Numbered from the stretch's first letter, positions 26,363 through 35,544 are shown. The stretch: 64,000 nucleotides of DNA from Pleomorphomonas sp. T1.2MG-36 (GCF_950100655.1 NZ_CATNLY010000023.1:620001-684000), one strand, 5' to 3'. Translations and numbers: made by a program. Notes: a model not told the origin generated them from the sequence alone.

Positions 26363-29005
26363 ATGCCCATGATCACCCTCACCGTCAACGGTCGCGACCA
26401 TCAGCTCGATGTCGAGGCGGACGAGACGCTGCTTTCCGTGTTGCGCGACCGGCTGAAGGTCACCTCGGTGAAGGATGCCTGTTCCGGCCAGGGCCAGTGC
26501 GGCTGCTGTCTGGCTCTGATCGGCGGCAAGCCGAGCAAGACCTGCACCCTCAAGGCCGCCGCCGTGAGGGGGCGTCCGATCGTCACGCTGGAAGGCGTCG
26601 ACGCGGCGGAGCGCCAGCTCTACGCCGATGCGTTTCAGGCGGCCGCAGGCGTCCAGTGCGGATTCTGCACGCCCGGCCTCGTGGTGCGCATCAAGGCGCT
26701 CACCGACGCCGGCGAAGCAACGGACCGGCAGGAGATCGCCGCCGCCCTCGACGGCCACCTCTGCCGCTGCACCGGCTACAAGAAGGTGATCGACGCCGTC
26801 GAACTGATCCGCGACGTCAAGGCGGGCGTGAAGCCGCATCCGCAGCCAATGACGGATGGCGGCGTCGGCCGGCCGGTCGAGCGCTTCCGGGGCGGCGACC
26901 TCGCACTTGGCGATCGGCCGTTCCTCGCCGACATCGAGGTGCCCGGCCTGCTGCACGGCGCCTTCGTTCTGTCGCCGCACGCTCGCGCCCGGGTCAACGC
27001 CATCGATCTTTCCAAGGCCCTCGCCTACCCGGGCGTGGTGGGCATTGCCACCGCCGGAGACGTGCCTGGCGACCGCTGGGTCGGACAGATCAAGAAGGAC
27101 TGGCCGGTGTTCGTCGCGGTGGGCGAAGAAGTCCGCTATGTCGGCGACGTCATCGCCGCCGTCGCAGCCGAAACGCCGCGGGCCGCCCGCGCGGCGGCGG
27201 CTCTCGTCGCCGTCGACTACACGGTGCTGGAGCCGACGCTGTCGCCGGAAGAAGCACTGAAACCCGGCGCGCGGCAGGTCAATCCGCGCCAGCCCAACAT
27301 GTTGTCCGAGACCGTGATCGACCGCGGCGACGTTGACGCAGCGCTGGCTGCCTCCGCCCACGTCGTCTCCGGCACCTGGCAGACCCAGCGCATCGAGCAC
27401 CTGTTCCTGGAGCCGGAAGCCTGTCTGGCGGTGCCGCTCGAAGACGGCCGCCTCCACCTCTATTCGCAGGGACAGGGCGTGTTCGAGGACCGTAAGGCGG
27501 TGGCCGGCGTGCTGGGCGAGGCGGTGGACAACATCTTCGTCGAACTGGTGCCGACCGGTGGCGCCTTCGGCGGCAAGGAAGACATGACGGTGCAGGCGCA
27601 GACGGCCGTGCTCTCCCGCCTGACCGGCCGGCCGGTACGACTGGTCCTGTCGCGCGAGGAATCGGTGCGCGTTCATCCCAAGCGCCATCCGATGAAGATG
27701 ACCTATTCGGTCGGCTGCGATGCCGAGGGCCGAATCACCGCTGCCAAGATCGACATTCTCGGCGACAGTGGCTGCTACGCCTCGGTGGGAGACAAGGTGC
27801 TGGAGCGCGCCGCCGGCCATGCCTGCGGCCCCTACAGGGTGCCGACGCTGTCCATTCACTCGATCGCCGCCTACACCAACAATCCGCCCTGTGGCGCCAT
27901 GCGCGGCTTCGGCGTCAACCAGACCTCGTTCGCCATGGAAGGCTGCCTCGATCTGCTCGCCGAAAAGGTCGGCATCGACGGTTGGGAGATGCGCTGGCGC
28001 AACGGCGTTCGCGTCGGCGACGTCTTCTCCTCAGGCCAGATCCTCGAGAAGTCGGTCGGCCTTGAGAAGTCGCTTCTCGCCGTCAAGGACGCCTATTACG
28101 CGGCAAAAGCCGAGGGCAAGGCGGTTGGCGTCGCCTGCGCGGTAAAGAACTCCGGCATCGGCAATGGCGCTCTAGAATGGGGCAAGTGCCGCCTCGAAAT
28201 CGAAGCGGAAGACCGCATCGGTCTCCACATCGGCTTCACCGAAATGGGGCAAGGACTCCTCACCATCGCTGCTCAATCGGCGGCCGAGGTGACCGCCCTG
28301 CCGTCGTCGATCTTCGTGCCGCAGGTCAACAGCCGCTTCGATGTCGGCTGCGGGCAGACCACTGGATCGCGCGGCACGCTGTTGGCCGGCAACGCCGTGA
28401 TCAAGGCGGCGAAGGCGCTGCGCGCCGCGCTCGACGGGGGCAAGACCTTGAAGGACCTCGTCGGCGAGGTGTTCGTCGGAGACATCATGATCGACGACAC
28501 CACGGCGCCGGGGCAACTCAAGAACGGCAAGATCAAGACCCACACGGCCTTCGGTTGGGCAACGCAGGTGGCGATCCTCGACGAGACCGGCCGCGTCGCC
28601 AAGGTGATCGCCGCTCACGATGTCGGCAAGGCTCTGAACCCGAAGCTGGCCGAAGGCCAGATCGAAGGAGCCGTCCACATGGGCCTCGGCTACGCCCTGA
28701 CGGAACAGCTTCCCTGTGAGGACGGCATGCCGGTGACGGCCAGCGTCCGTGAGATCGGCGTGCTCAGGGCGTCCGACATGCCGGAGGTCGAGGTGATCAT
28801 CATCGAGGAGCACGAACCGGAGGGGCCGTTCGGCGCCAAGGGGATCGGCGAGATCGGCCTCGTGCCGACCGCCGGCGCCGTAGCCTCGGCGCTCGCCGCC
28901 TTCGACGGCGTGCGGCGCACGGTGTTGCCGATGATCGACAGCCCGGCTGCAAGGGCACTGTCCGTCGGCCTCGATCCCGACCTCGACCGGAGCCATTGGC
29001 ATTGA
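26363..29005 (+). CDS. Fused [2Fe-2S]/molybdopterin hydroxylase, xanthine dehydrogenase family (XdhD-like)
   Basis: The 880-residue protein fuses the small Fe-S subunit to the molybdenum subunit of a xanthine-oxidase-family hydroxylase and has no FAD domain. Cluster one uses C40, C46, C49 and C61 (CSGQGQCGCC...C); cluster two uses C99, C102, C134 and C136 (QCGFC, LCRCTGYKK). Moco-domain motifs are GGAFGGKEDMTVQAQ, CGAMRGFGVNQTSFAMEG, GFTEMGQGLLT and PFGAKGIGEIG, where E830 is the conserved catalytic Glu. This architecture matches the selenium-dependent xanthine dehydrogenase group. It should hydroxylate a purine such as xanthine or hypoxanthine. Lacking FAD, it must pass electrons to a partner, plausibly the YgfK-like protein encoded 15 bases upstream. 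Confidence 0.9.
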   Translation: MPMITLTVNGRDHQLDVEADETLLSVLRDRLKVTSVKDACSGQGQCGCCLALIGGKPSKTCTLKAAAVRGRPIVTLEGVDAAERQLYADAFQAAAGVQCGFCTPGLVVRIKALTDAGEATDRQEIAAALDGHLCRCTGYKKVIDAVELIRDVKAGVKPHPQPMTDGGVGRPVERFRGGDLALGDRPFLADIEVPGLLHGAFVLSPHARARVNAIDLSKALAYPGVVGIATAGDVPGDRWVGQIKKDWPVFVAVGEEVRYVGDVIAAVAAETPRAARAAAALVAVDYTVLEPTLSPEEALKPGARQVNPRQPNMLSETVIDRGDVDAALAASAHVVSGTWQTQRIEHLFLEPEACLAVPLEDGRLHLYSQGQGVFEDRKAVAGVLGEAVDNIFVELVPTGGAFGGKEDMTVQAQTAVLSRLTGRPVRLVLSREESVRVHPKRHPMKMTYSVGCDAEGRITAAKIDILGDSGCYASVGDKVLERAAGHACGPYRVPTLSIHSIAAYTNNPPCGAMRGFGVNQTSFAMEGCLDLLAEKVGIDGWEMRWRNGVRVGDVFSSGQILEKSVGLEKSLLAVKDAYYAAKAEGKAVGVACAVKNSGIGNGALEWGKCRLEIEAEDRIGLHIGFTEMGQGLLTIAAQSAAEVTALPSSIFVPQVNSRFDVGCGQTTGSRGTLLAGNAVIKAAKALRAALDGGKTLKDLVGEVFVGDIMIDDTTAPGQLKNGKIKTHTAFGWATQVAILDETGRVAKVIAAHDVGKALNPKLAEGQIEGAVHMGLGYALTEQLPCEDGMPVTASVREIGVLRASDMPEVEVIIIEEHEPEGPFGAKGIGEIGLVPTAGAVASALAAFDGVRRTVLPMIDSPAARALSVGLDPDLDRSHWH

Positions 29006-30186
29006 CCCGTTCCATCACTCTGGGCCCCGACAGAACCGGCCGCACCGTGGCGATCGTCGACGGCGTGATCGCCGAGGCGGCCGATCCGGCAGCGCCGACC
29101 GTGTCATGCCCGGATGGAGAAATCCGACCGGGCGCGGTCTGCGCCCATACCCATCTCTACTCGGGCCTGGCGCCCTACGGCATGCCGCCGGCCGAACCGG
29201 CGCCCGCCAACTTCGTCGAAATCCTTGAAAAGGTATGGTGGCGGCTCGACCGGGCGCTCGATCGCCAGGCCCTCAGGGCGTCGGCCCGCGACTACATCGC
29301 CAAGGCATTGCTTGCCGGCACCACCAGCCTTGTCGACCATCACGAGTCGCCGCATTTCATCGGCGGCTCGCTTCAGGTGCTGGCCGACGCGGCGGAAGAA
29401 CTCGGCGTGCGGGCGCTTTTCGCCTTCGGCGCCACCGAGCGCAACTTCGGCCGCGCGGAAGCCGAGGCCGGCCTTGTCGAGTGCGGCAATGTCGAGGAGA
29501 CGTCGCTCATCCGCCGCCTCGTCGGCTTGCACGCCAGCTTCACCGTATCCGACAACACCATCCGCGCGGCGGGCGAGCTTTGCGCCGCACTCGGCACGGT
29601 GATGCATGTCCATGTCGCCGAAGCGCTCGATGACGTCGAGGACGCGCGGGCTCGCGGCTACGCCGGTCCGCTCGAACGCCTCCTCGCCCTCGATGCGCTG
29701 CCGCCCGGATCGGTCCTCGCCCACGGCGTGCATCTCACGGCCGACGAAGTGCGCGAAGCGAACCGACACGGCCTCTGGCTGGTCCAGAATCCGCGTTCCA
29801 ACGAGGGTAACCGGGTCGGCTATCCCGCCAACCTCCGCCACTCGGACAAGGTCGCGCTCGGCTGTGACGGCTGGAATGCTGACATGGCCATTGAGGAAGC
29901 CGCCCTTTTCCGTCTTGCCGCTGCCGAAGGCGATGACGGAGCGTCCGGCCGCCTCGATGCCGGCCAGCGGTTGATCGCCGAGCGCTTCGGGTTCTCCACC
30001 ACGGGGCTTTCGGCGGGGGCTGCCGGCGATCTGGTGGTGCATGAAGATGGCAAGGTGATGCTGGTGGTGGTCGACGGCCGGCTCGTCGTCCGCGACGGTC
30101 GCCTCGTCGGTACGGATGCCGGCGCGATCGAAGCCGAGGCGCGCGCCGAGGCGGCGCGTCTGTGGCAGCGGATGGCCGCGCTCTGA
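29002..30186 (+). CDS. SsnA-like amidohydrolase
   Basis: The roughly 394-residue metal-dependent hydrolase has the N-terminal metal pair H49/H51 in AHTHLYSGLAP, the segment SLVDHHESPHFIGGS, then MHVHVAEALDD, LAHGVHLTADE and the metal Asp in LGCDGWNADM. This is the deaminase/chlorohydrolase branch of the amidohydrolase superfamily, to which SsnA belongs. A TTG start at 29002 shares TTGA with the stop of the preceding gene and has GGAG nine bases upstream; a TTG at 28996 is too close to that GGAG. SsnA is a constant member of the ygeX/ygfK/xdhD cluster and probably opens or deaminates a purine-derived intermediate. Confidence 0.87.
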   Translation: MTRSITLGPDRTGRTVAIVDGVIAEAADPAAPTVSCPDGEIRPGAVCAHTHLYSGLAPYGMPPAEPAPANFVEILEKVWWRLDRALDRQALRASARDYIAKALLAGTTSLVDHHESPHFIGGSLQVLADAAEELGVRALFAFGATERNFGRAEAEAGLVECGNVEETSLIRRLVGLHASFTVSDNTIRAAGELCAALGTVMHVHVAEALDDVEDARARGYAGPLERLLALDALPPGSVLAHGVHLTADEVREANRHGLWLVQNPRSNEGNRVGYPANLRHSDKVALGCDGWNADMAIEEAALFRLAAAEGDDGASGRLDAGQRLIAERFGFSTTGLSAGAAGDLVVHEDGKVMLVVVDGRLVVRDGRLVGTDAGAIEAEARAEAARLWQRMAAL

Positions 30187-30237
30187 CCCCGTGACGGCGC
30201 GACCGGCCAAGGCTATTGTCGGCGAAGGGAGAGACCG

Positions 30238-30918
30238 ATGATCTATTTTCTCGACACAGCCAACGCCGCCGCCATCGCCCGCCTTGCGGACCTTTATCCG
30301 ATCGCCGGCGTCACCACCAATCCGACGCTGATCGCGCGCGAGAAGCGGCCGTTCCCGGACATCATCAAGGACATCCGGGCCGTGATCGGCGATGGCTCCA
30401 TGCTGCATGTCCAGGTGACCGGCCACGACGCCGATACCATGGTGACCGAAGCGCGCAAGCTTGCCGACTTCGTCGGTGCCGGCTTCCACCCCAAGGTGCC
30501 GGTGACCCCTGAGGGCCTCAAGGCGATCCGCCGTCTATCCGGGCTCGGCTTCCACGTGACCGCGACGGCCATCGTCACCGCCCAGCAGGCGCTGATGGCG
30601 GCGGTCGCCGGTGCAGCCTTCACCGCCCCCTATGTCAATCGGCTTGACATGATCGGTGGAGACGGCGTCAAGGTCGTCGCCGACATCGTCCATCTCTTCC
30701 GCACCCATGCACTGCCGACCCGGTTGCTCACCGCCTCGTTCAAGAACGTCCAGCAGGTACATGACGTCACGATGGCCGGAGCGCATTCGGCAACGCTGCC
30801 GCCCGATATTCTCGAAGCGCTGATCCGCCACCCGCTCACCGACTCCGGCGTTGCCGGCTTTGCCGCCGATTGGACGGCCGCCTACGGCGAAGGCCGCAGC
30901 ACGGCCGACCTTATCTGA
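30238..30918 (+). CDS. Fructose-6-phosphate aldolase / small transaldolase family protein
   Basis: The 226-residue TIM-barrel aldolase has the Schiff-base lysine K86 in FHPKVPVTPEGL, the leading MIYFLDTANAAAIARL and GVTTNPTLIAREKRPFPDII, and VTATAIVTAQQALMAAVAGA. Length and motifs match E. coli FsaA/FsaB, where the lysine is at about residue 85. GGGAG precedes the ATG at 30238. It lies 51 bases after the SsnA-like gene on the same strand with no terminator between, so it probably belongs to the same transcript. A link to purine breakdown is not obvious; it may act on a small aldehyde, or have been recruited as a general C3 aldolase. Confidence 0.88.
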   Translation: MIYFLDTANAAAIARLADLYPIAGVTTNPTLIAREKRPFPDIIKDIRAVIGDGSMLHVQVTGHDADTMVTEARKLADFVGAGFHPKVPVTPEGLKAIRRLSGLGFHVTATAIVTAQQALMAAVAGAAFTAPYVNRLDMIGGDGVKVVADIVHLFRTHALPTRLLTASFKNVQQVHDVTMAGAHSATLPPDILEALIRHPLTDSGVAGFAADWTAAYGEGRSTADLI

Positions 30919-30929
30919 AACCGGAGCGC

Positions 30930-31082
30930 TTACGCCGCCGTCTTCTTCTTGCCGGCGTGATGGGTGGCGTCGTCGGTTGCCTTGGCAAAGACATCCGTCA
31001 CCGATGTCGTCTTCGCGCCGGCCGGCTTGGTCGCCTTCGGTTTGCGTGCTTCCTTGGTTTTTTTCACTTGTCCCTTGGCCAT
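30930..31082 (-). CDS. Small basic Lys/Ala-rich protein
   Basis: This 50-residue protein starts MAKGQVKKTKEARKPKATKP and ends HHAGKKKTAA, with about one residue in four Lys or Arg. GAGGAG upstream of ATG 31082 supports it as a real gene. It resembles the small basic MAKGQ-type proteins of unknown function common in Proteobacteria. It is convergent with the aldolase gene, 11 bases away. Confidence 0.6.
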   Translation of the reverse strand: MAKGQVKKTKEARKPKATKPAGAKTTSVTDVFAKATDDATHHAGKKKTAA

Positions 31083-31238
31083 GTCGCTCTCCTCAGCGAA
31101 AGCGCGGCCGACGCGACAGTCGCCGCGCGCCTTTCCTTCGTCGGGCCGGTCTTCCGGCTGGCCACCAACGCAGAGCATGATGAACCGGCTTTTGCGCAGA
31201 TACAACCCGAGCTTAGGTCCATGCGGTTTGCCGCGGAC

Positions 31239-34200
31239 TCACGCACGCAGAGGCTCGGCCGGAACGAGGCCACGTCCATCGCCGAAGCCCGCGAGAACCG
31301 CGTCGAAATCGCTCGGCTCGCTGAAGAGATAGCCTTGGCCGTAGCCAACGCCGAGCGCGGCCAGTTCCTTCAGAGTGGCTTCGTCCTCGATGCGCTCGGC
31401 GATGACCTCGATTCCGAGTTGGCGGCCGATTTCGTTGATCGCCCGGACGACGGTGCGGTCATAGGCGCTGTTGGCCATGTTGTGGACGAAACTGCCGTCG
31501 ATCTTGATGGCATCGACATCGAAGCTCTTCAGATAGGTAAACGATGACAGGCCGGAGCCGAAGTCATCGAGGTTGACGCGGCAGCCGATGCCACGCACGG
31601 CGCGGATGAAATCGCGGGCCACCTCGAAGGAATTGATGACGGCCGTCTCGGTGATTTCAAGCGTCAGGCGCGAGGGCGTCAGAGGGCTCGTCCGGAAAAG
31701 ATCGGCGAGGTAGCGCCAGAGCGTCGGGTCGTTGAGCGAGTTGGCCGACAGGTTGACGGCCACGCGCAGATTGGGCACCGCCATGATCGCCGGTCCGAAA
31801 TGCCTGATGACCTTGGCCAGCACCCAACGGTCGATGGCGCCCATCAGGTCGAAGCGCTCGGCGGCCGGAATGAAGGCATCCGGCGTCAACACACCACCGT
31901 CATCGTCGAGCATGCGGATGAGGACTTCGAGCGAGCGACCGCGCGCGCCGATGGCGGCTATCGGTCGGATCTCCTGGGCATAGAGCACGAACCGGTCGCT
32001 CTCTATGGTCTCGCGGATACGGGCGGCGAGGCGGAAGTCGCTCATGTGCTGTTGCGCCTCGCCGGTGTCTTGCAGGAACACGGAGACGCGACCGCGGCCG
32101 GCGGCCTTCGCGGCGTAGCAGGCAACATCGGCCTCGGCCAGCACCGCCTCGGCACTGGCGGTGGTGACGTCAACCTGGGTAACGCCGACGCTGGCGCCGA
32201 CTTCGTAAATCTTGCCCTCCCAGGTGAAGCGTATGGCTTCAATGGCGCCGATCAGCTTTTCGCCGACGAAGGCCGCGAACTGACGGTCGCAGTTTTCGAT
32301 CAGAACGGCGAACTCGTCACCGCCCAGCCGGGCGAGACAATCACTGATCGGCACGATCGACCGCATGGTGCGTGCCACTTCCTGCAGGAGAGCGTCGCCG
32401 GCCAGATGCCCGGCCGTGTCGTTGACGATCTTGAAGCGGTCGAGGTCGACAAACAGAAGCCCGTGCTGGCTGCCGTCCTCACGCGCCGTGGCGATCATGC
32501 CCTGGATACGCGTTTCGAAATGGCGGCGATTGGCGAGACCGGTGAGATCGTCGTGGGTCGCGGCATGGGCGAGAGACCGCTGCATGGCGCGCTCGGCCGA
32601 AACGTCCTGGAAGACCAGAACGGCGCCGGCTCGCCCGTCGGCAGCCGTGGCGGCGATCGGCGCCGCCGCTTCGCGGATGTAGTGCACGTCGCGACCGCGC
32701 ACGTCGATGACCTGCGTTCCGAGCCGTTCGACCGCCGCACCGGTTTCCAGTACCTGCCGCACGCATGACGCGGCAGGCCGGCCACTGTCGTCATGGACGG
32801 CCTGGAAGACCTCTTCGATCGGATGACCACAGGCCTCCGCTTCGGAGAAACCGGTCATTCGCTGAGCGGCGGGATTGATCAGCGCGACGCGGCCGTCGGC
32901 ATCGGTGGCAATGACGCCGTCGGAAATGGCGTGCAACGTCGTTCTCAGGCGCTCCTTCTCGTCGCGCAGCGCCTGGGCCGAACTCACCTGTTCGCTGATG
33001 TCCCAGGCCGTGCCGAGCAGCAGCCTGTCGCCACTCGACAGCGTCACCTGGTCGGCAAGCACGCGGATATGCACCACGCCGCGCGTCGGGCTCAGCAGGC
33101 GACAGGTGGTGTTGACGCGCGCGCTCGGATCCAATGCAGCCTGATGCAGCATGTCCGACAGACTTGGCCGATCCTCGGGATGGACGAAGCTCAGCCATTC
33201 GAGCGAGCGCTGTCCGGTCCGGTCGGTCGCCATCTGGCCGAAGGTCTCGCCATTCCAGGTAGCAGTGCCGGTGGCGAGATCGATGCTCCAGAGACCGATG
33301 CCGCCGGCTTCGACAGCGAGGCGCACGCGCTCCTCAAGAAGCTGGATCTCCCGCTCCGCCGCCTTGTTGCGGGAAATGTCGGTGTGGGTGCCGATGATAC
33401 GAAGCGGACGACCGTCGGCATCGCGAGAGATCACCTTGCCGCGGTCCAGAATCCAAATCCAGTGACCGTCCTTGTGGCGCAGGCGAAACTCCGCCTCTAG
33501 CCATTCGGTATCGCCCCGCTCATGGGCATCGTTGACGGCGAGGAAGGTGTCGCGGTCGTCGGGATGCATCAACTGGAGCCATGCATCCCCGCCGTCGATC
33601 GACACATCGTCCGGTTCGTAGCCAAGCATCCGCTTCCAAGTGGGCGAGGTGTAGAGGCGGCCGCCTGACTTGTCGACATCCCAGACGCCCTGCTGGCCAT
33701 TCTCCAGCGCGAAGGCCCAGCGGCTTTCGCTCTCGGCTATGGCTTCGAGCGTTCGTTTCTTGAGGTCTATGTCTTCGATCTGTGTGATCAGGCGGTTCGG
33801 CCGGCCGGTTGCCGGGTCGGCGAGGACAATGATGGAGAGCTCCGCCCAGAAAACCTCGCCCGACTTTCGCACATAGCGCTTTTCAGCCTTGAGACTGCGG
33901 ATTTTGCCCTCGGCAATGCCGTTGCAGAAGCCGGCCAGCCTGCCCCGATCCGCCTCGTAGGTTATGTCCTGGAAGCATCGTCCGAGGAGTTCCGCTTCGC
34001 TGTAGCCGGTCATGGCGCAGAAGGCAGCGTTGACCTTCTGATAAATGCCATCCGTGCTGATGATCGTCACGCCGATGCTGGCATCGTCCATCGATCGGCG
34101 AAACAGGTTCTCGCTTTCGGCCAGATCCCGTTCGCGTTGACGCAGGCGCTCCAACAACACGCAGGTAGCGATCGGCAGCAAAACGCCGATGGAGACACCG

Positions 34201-35087
34201 AGAGGAGTCAGCAAGGGAGCCTGCGACGTTCCGACCATGCCATAGGCGGCCATCATCGTCGCGAACCAGACCGTGCCCGACAACACCGCCATGTCTACGG
34301 GGCGGAGCACAAAGCTCGCGAGCAGCAGCGGGACGACGAAGAACACCATCGGCTCGGGCAGCGTCGCGGTGGCGGCGACGGCGCCAGCCGAAAACACCAG
34401 CACCACGGCTATGAAAGCCCAGCCATTCAGCCAAACGGGCCGCCGACCAAGCCGCGCGGCATCGCGTTGCAGATAGAGCAACGGCGGAAGGAAGATGGCA
34501 AAAGCGGCGGTCCCGCCGCCCCACCACACACCGAGCGGCATCGGCGTGTTCCGCAGAATTCCCGCTCGCGAAAGAAGGAATGCCAAGGCGAGGCTGGCGA
34601 GAGGGGCAAATATGGCGGCGGCCAGCGCGGCAACCACCTCGAACAGTTCCTCGCTGTGCGACCGTTCCGCCCAGGTCCGGACGAGATCGATCACCCAGAA
34701 GCCGACTCCCATGGTGAGAGCCCGCACGAACAGAATGGAGACAAAGAAGTGCGCGTCGCCGCCACGATACCAGGCGAACAGGAGCCATCCCATGAGGGCG
34801 CCCGCCACACCGGCCAACCGATCGCCGACCGGTCGGTTGGCCAAGAGGGCGATGACCACGGCGTCGGCAGGCCACACGGGCGTTTTCACACCGGCCAGCA
34901 CGACGATCGCGAGCATAACCGCGGACAGTCCGGTGTACAGCAGACCGCAGCCCGCAAACACTCCGAGCCGGCCTCCGGGGAACACGCCTTTCAGCACCGC
35001 AACACCATGCCATGAGGTGAGGTTGCGGCGACATTGGCAGGCCGGCGTGAAACAACGCTTAACAATGCCCCAACCCGGCGGGAACAT
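31239..35087 (-). CDS. MASE1-PAS(x4)-GGDEF-EAL cyclic di-GMP turnover protein
   Basis: The 1,282-residue inner-membrane protein has an N-terminal MASE1-like block with about eight membrane helices (35-310). Four PAS domains follow at about 325-445, 455-575, 585-705 and 715-830 (for example SMDDASIGVTIISTDGIYQK and SWEDISEQ-type PAC ends). The GGDEF domain (about 850-1005) has an intact LARLGGDEFAVLIE. The RxxD inhibitory site is not conserved (PISD five residues before). The EAL domain (about 1020-1270) reads EVL instead of EAL but keeps LEITETAVI, NLDDFGSGLSSFTYLK, AIKIDGSFV and the AE...QGY region, so it may still hydrolyse c-di-GMP. The start at 35087 is uncertain. It is monocistronic by position. 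Confidence 0.93.
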   Translation of the reverse strand: MFPPGWGIVKRCFTPACQCRRNLTSWHGVAVLKGVFPGGRLGVFAGCGLLYTGLSAVMLAIVVLAGVKTPVWPADAVVIALLANRPVGDRLAGVAGALMGWLLFAWYRGGDAHFFVSILFVRALTMGVGFWVIDLVRTWAERSHSEELFEVVAALAAAIFAPLASLALAFLLSRAGILRNTPMPLGVWWGGGTAAFAIFLPPLLYLQRDAARLGRRPVWLNGWAFIAVVLVFSAGAVAATATLPEPMVFFVVPLLLASFVLRPVDMAVLSGTVWFATMMAAYGMVGTSQAPLLTPLGVSIGVLLPIATCVLLERLRQRERDLAESENLFRRSMDDASIGVTIISTDGIYQKVNAAFCAMTGYSEAELLGRCFQDITYEADRGRLAGFCNGIAEGKIRSLKAEKRYVRKSGEVFWAELSIIVLADPATGRPNRLITQIEDIDLKKRTLEAIAESESRWAFALENGQQGVWDVDKSGGRLYTSPTWKRMLGYEPDDVSIDGGDAWLQLMHPDDRDTFLAVNDAHERGDTEWLEAEFRLRHKDGHWIWILDRGKVISRDADGRPLRIIGTHTDISRNKAAEREIQLLEERVRLAVEAGGIGLWSIDLATGTATWNGETFGQMATDRTGQRSLEWLSFVHPEDRPSLSDMLHQAALDPSARVNTTCRLLSPTRGVVHIRVLADQVTLSSGDRLLLGTAWDISEQVSSAQALRDEKERLRTTLHAISDGVIATDADGRVALINPAAQRMTGFSEAEACGHPIEEVFQAVHDDSGRPAASCVRQVLETGAAVERLGTQVIDVRGRDVHYIREAAAPIAATAADGRAGAVLVFQDVSAERAMQRSLAHAATHDDLTGLANRRHFETRIQGMIATAREDGSQHGLLFVDLDRFKIVNDTAGHLAGDALLQEVARTMRSIVPISDCLARLGGDEFAVLIENCDRQFAAFVGEKLIGAIEAIRFTWEGKIYEVGASVGVTQVDVTTASAEAVLAEADVACYAAKAAGRGRVSVFLQDTGEAQQHMSDFRLAARIRETIESDRFVLYAQEIRPIAAIGARGRSLEVLIRMLDDDGGVLTPDAFIPAAERFDLMGAIDRWVLAKVIRHFGPAIMAVPNLRVAVNLSANSLNDPTLWRYLADLFRTSPLTPSRLTLEITETAVINSFEVARDFIRAVRGIGCRVNLDDFGSGLSSFTYLKSFDVDAIKIDGSFVHNMANSAYDRTVVRAINEIGRQLGIEVIAERIEDEATLKELAALGVGYGQGYLFSEPSDFDAVLAGFGDGRGLVPAEPLRA

Positions 35088-35211
35088 TGGCCCGAAAAGC
35101 CTCCCGCCGTCCGGGCCAAACTACGACGCGGAAACGAGGAAGCAGAACAAGAAACTGCTCCCTCGGTCGCCTTTACTTTAGCTCGCCGGATACGTTAAGG
35201 GGCCGTCGGCT

Positions 35212-35544
35212 TCACTCCTCAAAAGAGAAGCGCCCCACCTCGCAGACATTGACGCCCGCTTTCGTGGCTTCCGTAGAGTCTTCGAACACGGCGCGGAAGT
35301 CATACTTGCAGTAACCCGAACCGTCATCGATGTTGACCGTCAACTCTCCGCCCGGCTGCAGCATTTCGTTCCCCAGAATGTCCTCCTGCCAATCATTCTG
35401 GCCGGTATTCGAGGCATAGAACTCCTGGATCGCCGAGGACGTATTGTTGATCACGACGACGCGACGATCATAGGCGCTGGCGTCGGCCACGCACGCAACA
35501 ATGACGGCAACGGCCAACGCCGATCTCTGCATATGAAAACTCAT
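35212..35544 (-). CDS. Small secreted protein with two cysteines, unknown function
   Basis: The 110-residue protein has a signal peptide (MSFHMQRSALAVAVIVACVA, then DASA) and a mature part beginning YDRRVVVINNTSSAIQEFYA. It continues with DWQEDILG, LQPGGELTVNIDDGSGYCKY and GVNVCEV; the two Cys could form a periplasmic disulfide. The compact beta-rich pattern recurs in small periplasmic proteins of Hyphomicrobiales, but no function is known to me. The ATG at 35544 is preferred to a start at 35622 because it begins the signal peptide and has a G-rich stretch upstream. Confidence 0.7.
   Translation of the reverse strand: MSFHMQRSALAVAVIVACVADASAYDRRVVVINNTSSAIQEFYASNTGQNDWQEDILGNEMLQPGGELTVNIDDGSGYCKYDFRAVFEDSTEATKAGVNVCEVGRFSFEE

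Noticed and set aside
25292..27859. 855-codon open frame on the minus strand
   Set aside because: It is antisense to the YgfK-like and XdhD-like genes and has no recognisable motif.
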